From the NCBI GenBank assembly GCA_033439265.1, contig JAVTVX010000005.1, positions 5,652,001 through 5,716,000 on the forward strand: a stretch of DNA of 64,000 bases, read 5' to 3'. The notes under the pieces were generated by a model. The model was given only the letters and a program-made list of their open reading frames with translations, was not told the origin of the DNA and did not search any database. Source of the DNA: Dillenia suffruticosa (Eukaryota; Streptophyta; Magnoliopsida; Dilleniales; Dilleniaceae). Position 1 is the stretch's first letter; the number at the start of each line of letters is the position of its first letter. Made by a program: the position numbers and the translations under genes. Shown here in pieces: positions 1 to 12,594 of this stretch.

Positions 1-704
1 TAGCAAACACTGAATTATGATCTTAAGAGACAGCCGAAAGTAATAAGGGCACAAGAGATCCCACCCAATGGATCTCGAATCTCACACAGTGGGGCTTGGG
101 GATAAGTTTTAAATTATTGTTTCAAGTAATATAGCTCCCACTATCCCAAGTCGTCTTTTCACACGTGGTATGAAAACACGTGCCACAGTGTTACTCCCCC
201 ATCTCTCAGAAGGGTATATGTCAGATTTCTCTAACACTGTGCAGGTACGAGGACACAGTCTACACATAAGACTTTACCTAGAGATCTCAGAAAGAGTACC
301 TATGAGACAATATCATAAATTACAGGTGATATCCGAGATCTCAAACCTGATTTCTCACAGGCAACATGGATGTGGGTACTTCCATGTCGGTCATATCGCA
401 TATGACCCCATCCTGAACACGTATCAGGGCGACTTATGTTCTAGCAGGACCACTCTCAAAACCTCTTACAGCTAGAAACCATCTCATCCCCGCTCACTCA
501 GAGCCGGAGGTGGTCACTGGTGTGAGAGAGTCGACCTCGCCTGCCCGACATATCTATTATCACAAACAGAACATATATATGATAATTAAAAGTAAGTGCA
601 TTAATGGAAAATATAATACAAAAGTGACTGAATAATGCACTATAATCATATATATATAAAATCAATAAGCATCAACGTCATCATTAAGTACAAACTGAGA
701 AATG
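1..704 (-). other. Copia 3' internal non-coding region
   Basis: This lies downstream of the RNase H stop codon in element orientation. It has no long open frame with retroelement similarity and no copy of the LTR. A short open frame on the plus strand (170-475) has no recognisable domain and is not called. A purine-rich stretch (minus strand of about 130-150) could be a polypurine tract, but no LTR end follows it. Confidence 0.6.
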
Positions 705-3700
705 TCAGTAGATATTCAAACCCAATGACTCTCTATGCCCTAAAAAAGAGTCTCTAGTGATGGGTTTGGTGAAGGGGTCAGCCACCATACTGTATGTCGA
801 AATGTACTTGACGGTCACTTCACCCTTCTCGATGATGTCTTTAATATAATGGTATCTGGTGTCGATGTGTTTAGTCCTACTATGAAACTTAGGGTCTCGA
901 GTGTAAGCGATAGCGGCCTGATTATCACAATAAATCATTACAGGTCTCCCACTATCCGCTACAATCCCTAAGTCATTCAGTAGTCTCCGAAGCCAAACAC
1001 TCTCCTGAACTGCAACTGAGTACGCCACAAACTCAGCCTCCATCGTAGATAGAGCAACACAGGTTTGCTTCTTACTGTTCGAAGAGATAGCTCCGCCATT
1101 GAGCAAGAAAGCAAAACCTGATGTCGATTTGCGCTTATCCAAATCACCTCCCCAGTCGGCGTCCGAATAGCCCACAAGTCGCAAATCGCCTCCTCCGTAA
1201 CTCAAGGAGAAGTTTGCAGTTCCTTTTAGATATCGGAAAATCCTTTTCACTGCTCTCCAGTGACCCCTTCCAGGATTTGCCTGATATCTGCTCACCAGAC
1301 CAACTGCATAACAAATGTCCGGTCTAGTACATAACATTGCGTACATCAAACTTCCCACTGCACTGGAATAAGGTACTTTACTCATTTCCCTTACTTCTTC
1401 CTGAGTTTTCGGACACATGTCCAGGCTCAGGCCTTCACCTTTGGCGATCGGAGTATCTATGGGATTACAATCATTCATCCCAAAACGCTCGAGAATTTTC
1501 TTAATGTAGGTCTCTTGTGAAAGAGCCAACATCTTTTTCGAGCGATCCCTCTAAATCTTAACTCCAAGGATGAACTCAGCTTCACCCATGTCTTTCATGT
1601 CGAAACTGGATGACAACCATGCTTTGATGGTCATTAAATACTGAATGTCATTCCCGGCCAACATTATGTCATCCACATACAACGACAGGATCACAAAAGA
1701 GTTATCGGACCGTATCAGATAGACACAATGATCCTCCTCGACCATCGTAAAACCGTAAGATATCACCTACTCGTGAAATCTTAGGTACCACCGCCTGGAT
1801 GATTGTTTTAGACCGTATATCGACTTCCGAAGTCGACAGATTTTGTCCTCTTGCCCTACCAGAACAAAACCAGGGGGTTGTTCCATGTAGATCTCCTCAT
1901 CCAGGCTCCCGTTAAGAAAAACGGTCTTAACGTCCATCTGGTGTAACTCAAGATCCATACTAGCGATAATCGCCAAAAGTATACGGATCGAAGTAAATTT
2001 AACTACTGGAGAGAAAGTCTCCTCGTAGTCAATGCCCTTGGTTTGCGTGTAACCCTTAGCTACCAGACGGGCCTTGTACCTCTCAATCGATCCGTCGGCC
2101 TTTCTTTTAATTTTAAAAACTCACTTGTTTCCAATGGCCTTTCTTTCCTCAGGTAAGTCAACTAGCTCCCAGACTTTGTTGACTCTCATTGATTCCATTT
2201 CTTCGTGCATGGCCTGTAACCATTGGTCCTTTGCTAAACCCTCGAGAGCCTCCTGTGCAGTCCTTGGCTCTTCATCGTCCTCAGGAGTCACAATGAGGAT
2301 CTCATCCTCAATCGGGAAACGGCGACGTGACACTTGTCCCCGACTACTCCTTCGAGGAGAAAGAGGTCCCACACCTTCGATGGATTGCTCCCACTAAGAT
2401 CAAGATCCATAATCGCCTCTTGAGTCCCGTCACTGGGTTCGGCTGAGCCACTAGGCTCATCCATCTCGTAAAAGGTGAAATCTCGATCGATTTCTCCTCT
2501 TTTAGGGAAATCACTTTCGAGAAATGAGATATCACGAGACATTATCTCAGTGACAGTGTCGTCCGTATATTCTCCTAGGAACACATATCCTTTGGATTGT
2601 TCAGAGTATCTAATAAAGATACACTTCTTTCCTCGCGGGCCTAACCTGCCGTACTGGTGCGAGGAATCACGAACATACGCAGCGCAACCCCATGGTCTTA
2701 AGTGGCTAAGGTCAGGCTGTCTCCCTATCCAAAGCTCGTATAGGGTGCTGACTACAGACTTTGTCGGAACGCGGTTAAGGACATAGGCCGCAGTCAACAA
2801 CGCATCCCCCCAATGGGAGATAGGTAAGTTGGCCTGTGCCATCATCGACCTCACCATCTCCAACAGAGTCCTATTCCTTCTCTCGGCTACTCCGTTCTGT
2901 TGAGGAGTAGCAGGAATAGTTAACTGTCTCGTAATACCTCTATCAGAACAGAGCTCTTTGAATTGGTTAGACAGATATTCGCGCCCCCGATCGGTTCTGA
3001 GAGTTTTCACCCTCAAGTCTAACTGATTTTCAACCTCACTGATAAACCTCCTGAAGCATTCTAGTGCCTCAGACTTGTGCGAGATCAGGTAGACGTAACC
3101 GAAATGCGTGTAATCGTCTATAAAAGTAATAAAATACGTGGCTCCGTTTCAGGCTCTCACATTCATGGGTCCGCAAATGTCGGAATGAACTAATTGCAAT
3201 GGAGTCCCAACTCTCATTGTTTTCCCAAATGGTTTTCTAGTGGCTTTGCCCGCAAGGCAAAACTCACATACGGGCAACTGGACCTTGGTTAGCGGGCCCA
3301 ATAAGCCATTGGTAGCTAACCGAGCCATTCTCTCTTGCCCTATGTGACCAAGCCTACTATGCCATACATTCACATCATCTACTACACTATATGATGCAAA
3401 AGCAATAGTAGAAGAAAAATAAATCTCATAAGATGAAATCATATCCAGTACATAAAGTCCCTCATGGACCAAACCGGAACAAATTAAAGAACTGTCATAA
3501 GTAATGGAAACTCTAGAGTTTCCCAACAACACTGAATATCCTAACAAATCCAAACATCGGACAGATACTAGATTCCGCCTAATCTCAGGAGCATACAAAA
3601 CATCATGAAGATATAAAACTTGGTCACTTCGTAGCAATAGTTTGCAAGTGCCAATTCCTTTCACTTCCACGAATGCTCCATTCCCCACGTACAGCCTCCT

Positions 3701-4702
3701 CGCCTGGGGACTTAAACGGCGGAACTCCACGTATGCGCTCCTGTCTTGAGCTACATGGTCCGTGGCTCCTGAGTCTACAATCCACAAAGGAGAAGAGTTA
3801 ATGAGCATCACACTAGATGACACGTAACTCAAACCATGTAAAGAAGAAGGACATACCTTTCGCTCGCCATACTCGCGTGCGAAATGCCCAAGCTTGCCAC
3901 AACCATAGCATTGGACTTTGCTCTTATCGAGCTCCTTCTTCTTGCGCTTCTGTCCTTTGTCGTCGGTCTTGGCAGGTTGCTTCTTCTTGCCTTGGCCCTT
4001 GGCCTTCTTCTCATGCTTGCGCCACTTGCGCTTTAAACCCCGAGAGCCCTTACTCGACTCCGCAAAATTAGCATGTGTAGAAGAAGACCTAGCCACCTCC
4101 TGACGCTCCTCCTCGAGCTCACAGTGCCTACTCACGTCCATGAAAGTATGAATACTCTCAGTGTGCGTGAGATAGGTTTTAACCACATCCCAGGAGTCAG
4201 GCAAAGACTGTATCACACCCAGTACCTGAAGCTCATTAGACATCGGCTCCCCCATATTCTTTAGAGAGGTGATCATACTCGACATGTGCATTAAATGCTG
4301 TTTCATTGTATGATCGTGCCTCTTCTTATAAGTGATGAACTTATAGGTCAGCATCATCACCTTAGGAGCTGACGGGGCGCCATATTGCTCTCTTAGAGCA
4401 TGCCAGATAGACTGTGCAGTAGGATACTGCTCGTAAATCGGAATCAGCTCATCGTGCATGCAGCTAAGAAGGATCACCCTCGCTTGGCTATCCTTCTTTT
4501 TCCAAGCACGATATACCTCCTGATCCCGTCGTGCTTGTGCCGTGGAACCCTCCCCGGGGTCCACCATCTCGTTCTTAAGAACTTCCTCGAGTTCTTGTTC
4601 CTCGAAGACAAACTGAACCTTTCGGTGCTAAATATCATAATTATCACCGTTCAGTTTATCTCCTTTAACGAGATCTAGTACGACAGTTTTCGTAGCAGCC
4701 AT
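705..4702 (-). pseudogene. Copia gag-pol polyprotein, broken by five nonsense codons and one frameshift
   Basis: The natural start is the ATG at 4702-4700. Stops interrupt one otherwise continuous frame at 4628-4630 (TAG), 3149-3151 (TGA), 2121-2123 (TGA), 1767-1769 (TAG) and 1551-1553 (TAG). A frame change near 2360-2405 separates the integrase C-terminus from the reverse transcriptase N-terminus. Domains in order are gag; a CCHC knuckle near 3869-3910 whose last ligand is Tyr; protease with DSGA near 3775; GAG-pre-integrase with an HxxxxH...CxxC finger; an integrase core with HSD, LRTDRG and VAERR; reverse transcriptase with intact YVDD (1668-1679); and RNase H with SDADW and EAEF. The stops sit at positions that are normally Trp, Arg or Gln in the family. 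It cannot encode a full polyprotein. Confidence 0.92.
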
Positions 4703-5850
4703 GTCTCTGTCACACAGAAAAAGAGACGTCAGTGACTAATAATGCTTATTTTCACAATTTCGTATACCCTACGAATTAACAATCCAAAATGAATCGAGTA
4801 TTGATCCCAAAGTGAGCATATGAGTCAATGGACACCATACACCACAACCCGGGATCTCATCTCTTTATCCGGACTTTAATTCGGCGCACAAAATCCCACA
4901 AATAGTCACAAATTTCCTCATAGGACCCCAAAAAAAAATTGAAAAAATCAATTTTGGACGACCTGACGCGCCGCCGGGGTCCCCATGCGCCGTCGCGCAC
5001 CGGCGGCGCGTCTGCAGGCCCTGCCACGTGCCTCCACGCGCCGGCAGGAGCCTGGATCACGCGCCAGACGTGCGGTGAGCTCTTCACGCGCTGCCACGCG
5101 CCTGTCGTGGCTCGGCTTACGCGGTGCGCGTGGCTCACGCGCTTCCACGCGCCTGCGCCGGCTCGGCTCACGCGCGCCCAGTCGCGGTGCATTCTCACGC
5201 GCTCTCACGCGCGGAGCCGAGTCAGCGGGTCGGTCAAACGGGTCAGGGTGACCCGACTGTGGGTTAACGGGTCGGGTTAGACCCGACACGTGTCGGGTCG
5301 TGGGTCGATGCTTGACCGGCCCGACCCGCCCCGACCCCGCACCCGGTTCCGGACCGCTCACGCTCCTTACTCGCGCGTGATGTCCACGCGCCCGCGCGAC
5401 GCATTTCTGGGCGCGTGTGAAGCACGCGCCCGCGGGTCTGGAGCTCATCTTCCTTACCCGACTGGTCTGCAATTGGGTTCTTCGACCCGATTTTTCGAAA
5501 ACCCAATTTCCGGTATAAACAACATGCAATATTTATGTCAAAATGTAGATCTAGCAGAGACAAACATAGATCTACCATTTTCGTGCTCTGATTTTGACCT
5601 AAAACTCGTCAAATCTGGATTTGAAGGGTTCGGTCACTATTCACGGCCGAATACTTCAACCGGAATTTTCTTAGCCCTATCGTGCTCAGAAAATTACGAA
5701 AAAATTATTTTCGTGTTCTACGTGAGTTGGGTAACACAGTGGTATAATCGGATTCACGAAATTCATTCGTGATCCGAACCTCAAATTTTATACCCTATAT
5801 TTTTATACCCAAATTAAATTCCGAAAAATTATTTAGAAATATATCTAACA
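4703..5850 (-). other. Copia leader with CpG-dense, repeat-rich block
   Basis: The long untranslated leader lies between the primer-binding site and the gag ATG. From about 4960 to 5450 it is strikingly GC- and CpG-rich, with degenerate repeats built on CACGCGC and GGCTCGGCT. The block TCACGCGCT-CCACGCGCCTG recurs at about 5085 and 5136. Open frames in several registers here come from base composition and have no domain content. Confidence 0.7.
5281..5298. repeat. Perfect 18-bp palindrome with CACGTG core
   Basis: ACCCGACACGTGTCGGGT equals its own reverse complement. It lies in the Copia leader among several GGGTCGGGT/ACCCGAC repeats. CACGTG is the G-box core bound by plant bZIP and bHLH factors; no function is shown here. 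Confidence 0.85.
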
Positions 5851-5864
5851 ACCTCTGATAGCAA
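5851..5864 (-). other. Primer-binding site, initiator tRNA-Met type
   Basis: On the minus strand, TTGCTATCAGAGG follows directly after the LTR end ...TAACA. It matches the plant Copia consensus TGGTATCAGAGC except at two positions. This fixes the inner LTR boundary and the minus orientation of the element. Confidence 0.8.
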
Positions 5865-6170
5865 TGTTAGATTATGGTGACTCAATCACGCAACGGAAGC
5901 AATAATTTAACATTTTTCAGAATCATAAAAAATCAAGTTTACGGTATACCTTAATCGGTGGTTCGAATAATTTGGGAAACCGCAAACTTTGAACTGGAGC
6001 AACTCGCAGTCGGGATGATAGTTACGTAAAACGAACTATTAACACGATACCACAACGTTCCAACCCTTAACCCGGTGATTCGTGCGTTGATCGGAATCAA
6101 TCCCTCTTGATCATCATCTCTCTTGATGTTCTTTTTCATAAAAAAAATAATGTTTTTCTTTTTGTGAATC

Positions 6171-6245
6171 ATAACTCCCGTAGGAGTTATTTTTTTAGAG
6201 TAAAATTAGGGGAGAGTGGGGTAATGGGTAACTACCCATTACCCC
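6171..6245 (-). promoter_or_regulatory. Two hairpins in the Copia LTR
   Basis: GGGGTAATGGGTA at 6218-6230 and TACCCATTACCCC at 6233-6245 form perfect 13-bp arms with a 2-nt spacer. ATAACTCC (6171-6178) and GGAGTTAT (6183-6190) form 8-bp arms with a 4-nt loop. In element orientation the first hairpin lies just downstream of the TATA-like box, close to the expected transcription start, so it could sit at the RNA 5' end. Confidence 0.7.
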
Positions 6246-6252
6246 TTTTTTG

Positions 6253-6276
6253 AAATTTAAATAGCCCCACGTGGGC
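6253..6276 (-). promoter_or_regulatory. LTR core promoter: G-box plus TATA-like box
   Basis: On the minus strand the palindrome CCCACGTGGG lies immediately upstream of CTATTTAAATTT, a TATA-like sequence. The placement within the first ~40 bp of the LTR means a very short U3. Use as a promoter is inferred. Confidence 0.55.
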
Positions 6277-6663
6277 ATTACTCAACATTAACAAATCAAA
6301 ATTTGATTTTCACATGACCAAAAACAACTAGATTGCAATAACCAAACAAAATGATTGTAGAGAATAAATATTGCAAGAGATTTGGTGATTCCTTAGTATT
6401 AAGAAAATCATTGTTATGATGGCAATGAAGAACAACATTTTCTTCAAAAACAATTCTCTTTACAGGTAAAATGCAAATTCTACTGATCACAATTCATGTC
6501 ATACAATTGTTTCTCTAAGAATAGTATCTTGCGAAATTGTGTCTCTTTTGAAAAACTGAGAAGAAAAATGTAAGATATTTCACTAATGTACTACATATCG
6601 CAGCAGTATTTTCTGTTCCTCCTTCCAAGCAATCGTGTTAATACATCTCATTTTTCATAGCAG

Positions 6664-8094
<1,431 letters not shown>

Positions 8095-9590
8095 TAAAAT
8101 ACAATTTTACTCTTTTTTTGTTTTTTATTTTTACTTTTGATCTCAAATTACAATACACACATAAGTATCCTGTAGTTGTTTAAATTTGTAAGCTTTTGTT
8201 CATGGAGTTTTCTATTGAAGAAAGATTTATAAGAATTAATATATACATATTTTTCTTATATGCTGAATCAATATTCACAATAAAAAGAAAAAAAATTCTT
8301 TGACGATTTTTAGACAACTAGGAAAAAAAAAACCAAAAGAATAATAGCAAGGAAAAAATGCAATATTTATATACGAGACTCAATAAATAATTATTTTGAT
8401 TAGTTTCTTTAAAAGTAAATTTAAATTTTAAAATGATTTTGATGTTATAATTGAAATAAAAAATTATATATATATATATTATACATGAAAGACTAAATAT
8501 TGAGTCCTTAGAACTATAACAGCAAGAGGAGGGGGAAAAAATTTAGGGGTGAACGTCTCCCTGGTAAAGACAAAACGACAAGAGTATATTTTAATTGGGG
8601 TTGTGGGGCAAAACCCAGCTCAACCCGCCCGAGTTGCACCCATCCATATTTAAAGACCAAGTGACTTGGGAAAAAAAAAAAAAAAAAAAAAAGGTCAAGT
8701 GACCATGCCACGTCACGACAAACTCTAGATTGTGACATCACAAGACCAAAAAATAAAAAATAAAAAAAAAAACGTTGTCACGAGGAATTATCATTCCCGA
8801 TGACCATTTTTTTTTATTTATTGAAAGGCTCGTGGATACCTTGAATCATGCAATAAATATCTCTTCTTTTTTTTTTATTTTATTAAAATTAAAATTTTTA
8901 AAAATTGATTAAATATATATTTATCAAAATATATTTATTTATACCGCAGTTCTTCTTTATATGAGTATTAAATAAATCACTTATATTAGAATTTAAATAT
9001 AATGCATTAAAAGAATTCATTCTATATAAAATGGAATGAATATATGTATTTACAATGCAATGATAAATTTTAAAGCATGGAGAGCTTTATCAGTGATGCT
9101 ACTAGATATTATATTTTTAAACATTTATTAATAATATTGTATTAAATTATAAAATTAGTTAGGTATACTTAGATTATGAATATCTTGGGTGTTCCGAAGA
9201 GCACCCAAACATATTTCAAGACCAACTAACTTGAGGAAAAAAAAAAAAAAATGCCAACCTGGGAAATGATGGAGCAAGAGCTTCTCCACGTCGTCACGAG
9301 GAATCGTTATTCCTAATGACCATTGGATACCTTGAATAATGCAATAATAAATACTTCTCTTTTTCTTATATAATTAAACGTTTTTTAATAACATTGTATT
9401 AAATTATGAAATTAGTTAGGTATATTTGTCTTAGATTATGAATGTGTTAGCTGTTCCAAACAGCACATTCGTCTAATTTAATTCGGCAACAAGCATGACG
9501 TTGTCTTTTCCTTCCAGAGAGAGAGAAAGAAACACAGGAAAGCCGTTGTTGAACTGACATAAAGTTGCAGCTAGTAATGCATTAAAATAT
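8095..9590. repeat. 3'-flank module copy 1 (downstream of gene A)
   Basis: This AT-rich spacer recurs, rearranged, after gene B and in the spacers upstream of gene C. Diagnostic blocks are AAAGAATAATAGCAA (8335-8350), GACTAAATATTGAGTC (8490), an AACCC/CCGGAGTTGCACCCA-type block (8580-8670), and AATTATGAAATTAGTTAGGTATA followed by CTTAGATTATGAATATG, present twice here (about 9150 and 9395). It contains poly-A runs and no gene. Confidence 0.75.
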
Positions 9591-9760
9591 AGGAACCAAG
9601 TTTTCAGCAAAGTCATTGTTCATCATTCATTCTTTTTTCATTTTATTTTTTTAAAAGGAGCTTTTGAGTACTTGTGGGGGGAGGGGGGGAATCAAAGTGA
9701 TATTTTGGGTTCACTTGTTATAAATAATTGAATCTCTTTTTGTTCTAAAAGGGAGATATA
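9591..9760 (+). promoter_or_regulatory. Orphan promoter copy P1 of the ankyrin/PGG family
   Basis: It shares AAAATATAGGAACCAAG, CAAAGTCATTGTT, a G-rich run, AATCAAAGTGA and TTGTTATAAATAATTGAATCTC with the promoter of gene C. The TATA box TATAAATA is at 9719-9726. The CCAAT box is lost (GGGAATC instead of AGCCAATC). No ankyrin/PGG gene follows; homology to the gene C leader stops near 9755. Confidence 0.65.
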
Positions 9761-9959
9761 TTCAAAAGACAGTACATATCAAAATGTAAATGATTTAAGT
9801 ATATTGAGTTTATTATTTCAAACGATGTTAATATTGATAAAAATATAATTCGTAAGATTCAAATGGTTTAAATGAAATGAAGAAATACATCTGAAGTTTT
9901 TTTTTCGATATCATTGCACTGAGTGTTGCACTATTAAATAATAATAAAAGTATAAAGTT
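9761..9959. other. Gene-free AT-rich spacer
   Basis: Nothing recognisable is seen beyond AT-rich sequence leading into the LINE remnant. Confidence 0.5.
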
Positions 9960-10170
9960 ACCACAATCGAAATGAGAATATTCGGATAAATATGTAGTAA
10001 AATTAAAAAAAATAAAATTAGAAATGAAAAGATACGTATCAAGTTGAAAACGAATTCAATTATGAATAACATGTGAGAATATTATCTAAGATAGTTTGGA
10101 CATATGTAATGAAAATCTAAAAATGTATCGATAAGGAGGAACGAAATTTGAAATGTAGGAGATTAAGGGA
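9960..10170 (+). pseudogene. Degenerate RTE-type LINE reverse transcriptase, C-terminal remnant
   Basis: One plus frame carries the spaced words MRIF.IC, KIRNEKIR, EYYLR.FGHM and IRRNEI, with stops between them. This is the pattern of the widespread plant LINE C-terminal region normally reading WICG, KIRNE.IR, RLRWFGHV and VRR. Two of the stops fall where Trp is expected, so they look like TGG decayed to stop. No longer open frame survives. Confidence 0.55.
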
Positions 10171-10450
10171 AATATTGGAATAGGCCATTGAATAGTTGTT
10201 TATATAGTGTTGGGTTGAGGTATTATTCTAATGGCCGCATTTTGTGCACTACCAATAGTTGTTTATATAGTATTGGAGGTAGGTTAGGGTCCACAAATAA
10301 TGACTGTGATAACTCGAATGGGATAGTTTGATCAGCTGGCGATCTCGATCGATGAGATTTGCAAAAGACTGTTAGATGGTGTTCTGGCAGTGAAGGCTCC
10401 GATACTCAAATTAGATAACAGTTCTCAAAAGGGAAAAAACAAATGATACC
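10171..10450. other. Spacer with short direct repeat
   Basis: AATAGTTGTTTATATAGT occurs twice (about 10190 and 10255), 65 bp apart, each followed by TTGG. No gene is seen. Confidence 0.5.
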
Positions 10451-10968
10451 GAAAGAGAAAGAGGGCGAGAGGGCTTTGTATGCTTCGTGTGTTCTGTGTA
10501 GGTCAAGAGGACTTATTTAGACGGTAAACACATTAAAGTTTATATATCTTTCGCTTGTAAAAGTCGTGTACATGTGAGGTGATAAAACCTTAATTTTCTT
10601 TTGTGAGTGTCCCGAGATTTCGGGGAATCAGATTGTAAAATTCTTAAAAATTATGAAATTTTACCCATTTCGGAAGTCTACATAGTCATGGAGATTATTT
10701 TTCTTATCGGTTACAGTTGTAAATTTTTTTTTCCATTTACATAAGATTCTCCCATTCCTTTTAAGAAAGTGAATATTGTTTTAGCAGATTGGATAATTCA
10801 TACCGGGTATCGAGAAGATCTAGGGTTGATCGGTCGAGATGCCAAGCAGTTGACTATCGAGCGAGAGAGAGAGAGAGAGAAGTGATCGATGAGCACCGAG
10901 AGGATCTATTGACGTTCGTAGGCCTGGCTGCCGTTGGGCCTCACATGATTTGGATTACGTACCATCAT
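10451..10968 (+). repeat. Direct repeat, left copy (~518 bp), candidate LTR
   Basis: This is homologous along its length to 12085-12594. Shared landmarks include ACATTAAAGTTTATATATCTTT, GAATCAGAT, TTTTACCCATTT, TCATACCGGGT, a GA run and ACATGATTTGG...CGTACCATCAT. Two copies in direct orientation about 1.1 kb apart suggest LTRs of a small non-autonomous element. Neither a primer-binding site nor a target-site duplication could be fixed by eye. Confidence 0.65.
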
Positions 10969-12084
10969 TTGCCTCTACTTCTTTTGTCATTTCGAAGGAG
11001 AGGCATAAGGAGTAAGTTAAGACTTATCACTGGAAAGGTCGTGAGAGCGTAAATGCGCTTATCCCTCGAATATTGATCCTGGTATAAATATTTCATGGAG
11101 AGTTGAAGAGGTTGAGACTCCTCATTTATTATGCACGTTTCTCATTGGATCATTTCATCTGCTCAAGCACACGAAGATCATGTCTCCGTGGCTATACATA
11201 AGGCATGTATGACCTAGTATCATCCTAGAGAAATCTTGCATACTTTCATGAGTGATTTTGTGAGTTTCTACAACTGAGAGTCTGCATTTATGAGAGATAT
11301 CTTGACTATGAGTTTTGAGTCATAAAACCCTATAGTTTAGGAAATTTTTGCCGATGTGAGGTCCCATCAAAGATGGGGCTGCTGATGCGAGGTTCCATTA
11401 TATTGTTTGGATTTCAAGCGTTGTGGTAAAAATCATCGGAACTCTCATCAGAGTTCTTGATCTTATGAAGGGAGAGATATTTGTCTACGGAGGAAACTCT
11501 CTTCCCAAGGTTAGAAACATCGTTCGGTCATCTAGGGTAGCAGAGGTTGCTTGGGATACTTCTTGGGTGCTCCGTCAGGTCGGGCGATTAAAAGAGTTGG
11601 GAGTCGGTTGGAGGCCTGATACATCCTTTCAATCTCTTTTTTGACCAACTCCTACCTTCTCAAAATCCTTTTCAGATTCTACTGAGAAGAGTTTGCAATT
11701 TTTACCTTCATTAACTCCACTTCTCAAAGGTGGTTTGGCAGACTGCGGAGGCTCTTGTAGTCTTCTTGTCCCGGTTGTGTAATATTGATAGGTCATGGAG
11801 CTTCTTCTGATTCTTGGCATGCGTTAGATTAATTTTCTACTATAGATTGCTTATGTATTTCTTTTGATATAATTAAGTCCAACTCTGGGACTTGTAGATT
11901 CTCTTTGCATTACCTCCAACTATATATTTTGATATGTGTTCATTGTATTGAAATAAAAAAAGAGTTTTTTGTTACTTACTTGTCGATTTTACTTTTGAAT
12001 GATCATCTCGTCGTTAGCAGTTTACTAATATGTATGATGAGTGCTGAAATATTGAGCAAATGACTTAACCAATAGGATTTAACT
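10969..12084 (+). other. Region between the two direct repeats
   Basis: About 1.1 kb without a recognisable retroelement protein. A 73-codon open frame at 11423-11644 and a minus-strand one at 11629-11820 have no recognised domains. The stretch 11700-11960 resembles the 3' end of a transcript (AT-rich tail, ATTGAAATAAAAAAAG). It could be the internal region of a TRIM/LARD-type element or captured host sequence. Confidence 0.4.
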
Positions 12085-12594
12085 GAAAGAGTAGGAAGGC
12101 GAGAAAGCTTTGTATGTTTTGTGTGCTCTGTATAGGTCAAGAGTACTTATATCGGCAGTAGACACATTAAAGTTTATATATCTTTCACTCGTGAGAGTCA
12201 TTTATGTGCGTGGTGATAAAATCCTAGTTTTCCTATAAAAGTGTTTCGAGATTTCAGGGAATCAGATCGTAGGATTCTTAAAAAGTTGCAAAATTTTACC
12301 CATTTGGGAAGTTTGGATCGTTATGGAAATTTTTTTTTTTATCGGTTAAGATTGTAGATTTTTTTTCTATTTACGTAAGATTTTTTTCTATCTTTTTAGT
12401 GAAGTGAATATTATTATAGCAAATTGGGCAGCTCATACCGGGTGTCGAGGAGGTCTAGGGATCGATCGGTCGAGGTGCCGAGCAGTTGATATCGAGAGAG
12501 AGAGAAAAGTGATCATGAACATTAAGAGGGTCTGTTGACGTTCGTGGGTCTGGCTGTCTTTGGGCCCCACATGATTTGGGTCACGTACCATCAT
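12085..12594 (+). repeat. Direct repeat, right copy (~510 bp), candidate LTR
   Basis: Partner of 10451-10968. The copies differ by many substitutions and small indels, so the duplication is not recent if they are LTRs. Confidence 0.65.

Larger units (their letters stand above)
1..6287 (-). mobile_element. Ty1/Copia LTR retrotransposon, degenerate, truncated by the left window edge
   Basis: The minus strand reads 5' LTR (5865-6287), primer-binding site, GC-rich leader, gag, protease, integrase, reverse transcriptase and RNase H. Integrase before reverse transcriptase is the Copia order. The 3' LTR is not in the window, so it must lie to the left. The right end falls exactly where sequence homologous to the intron of gene B (from about 43730) resumes, so the element inserted into an intron of gene A. 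The 5 bp beside the LTR, TTAAC, should recur at the unseen left junction if it is the target-site duplication. Coding capacity is destroyed by five in-frame stops and one frameshift. Confidence 0.93.
5865..6287 (-). repeat. Copia 5' LTR (423 bp)
   Basis: On the minus strand it begins TGTTGAG and ends TCTAACA, the canonical TG...CA. The inner edge abuts the primer-binding site. The outer edge is set by loss of similarity to the gene B intron, where CATTAACAAATC resumes. It contains a G-box/TATA pair and two hairpins, annotated separately. Confidence 0.88.

Noticed and set aside
170-475. 101-codon plus-strand open frame
   Set aside because: It lies antisense in the 3' internal region of the Copia element and has no recognisable content.
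4857-5772. Several long open frames on both strands in the GC-rich Copia leader
   Set aside because: They overlap in many frames, are Arg/Ala/Pro-rich because of base composition, and have no domains.
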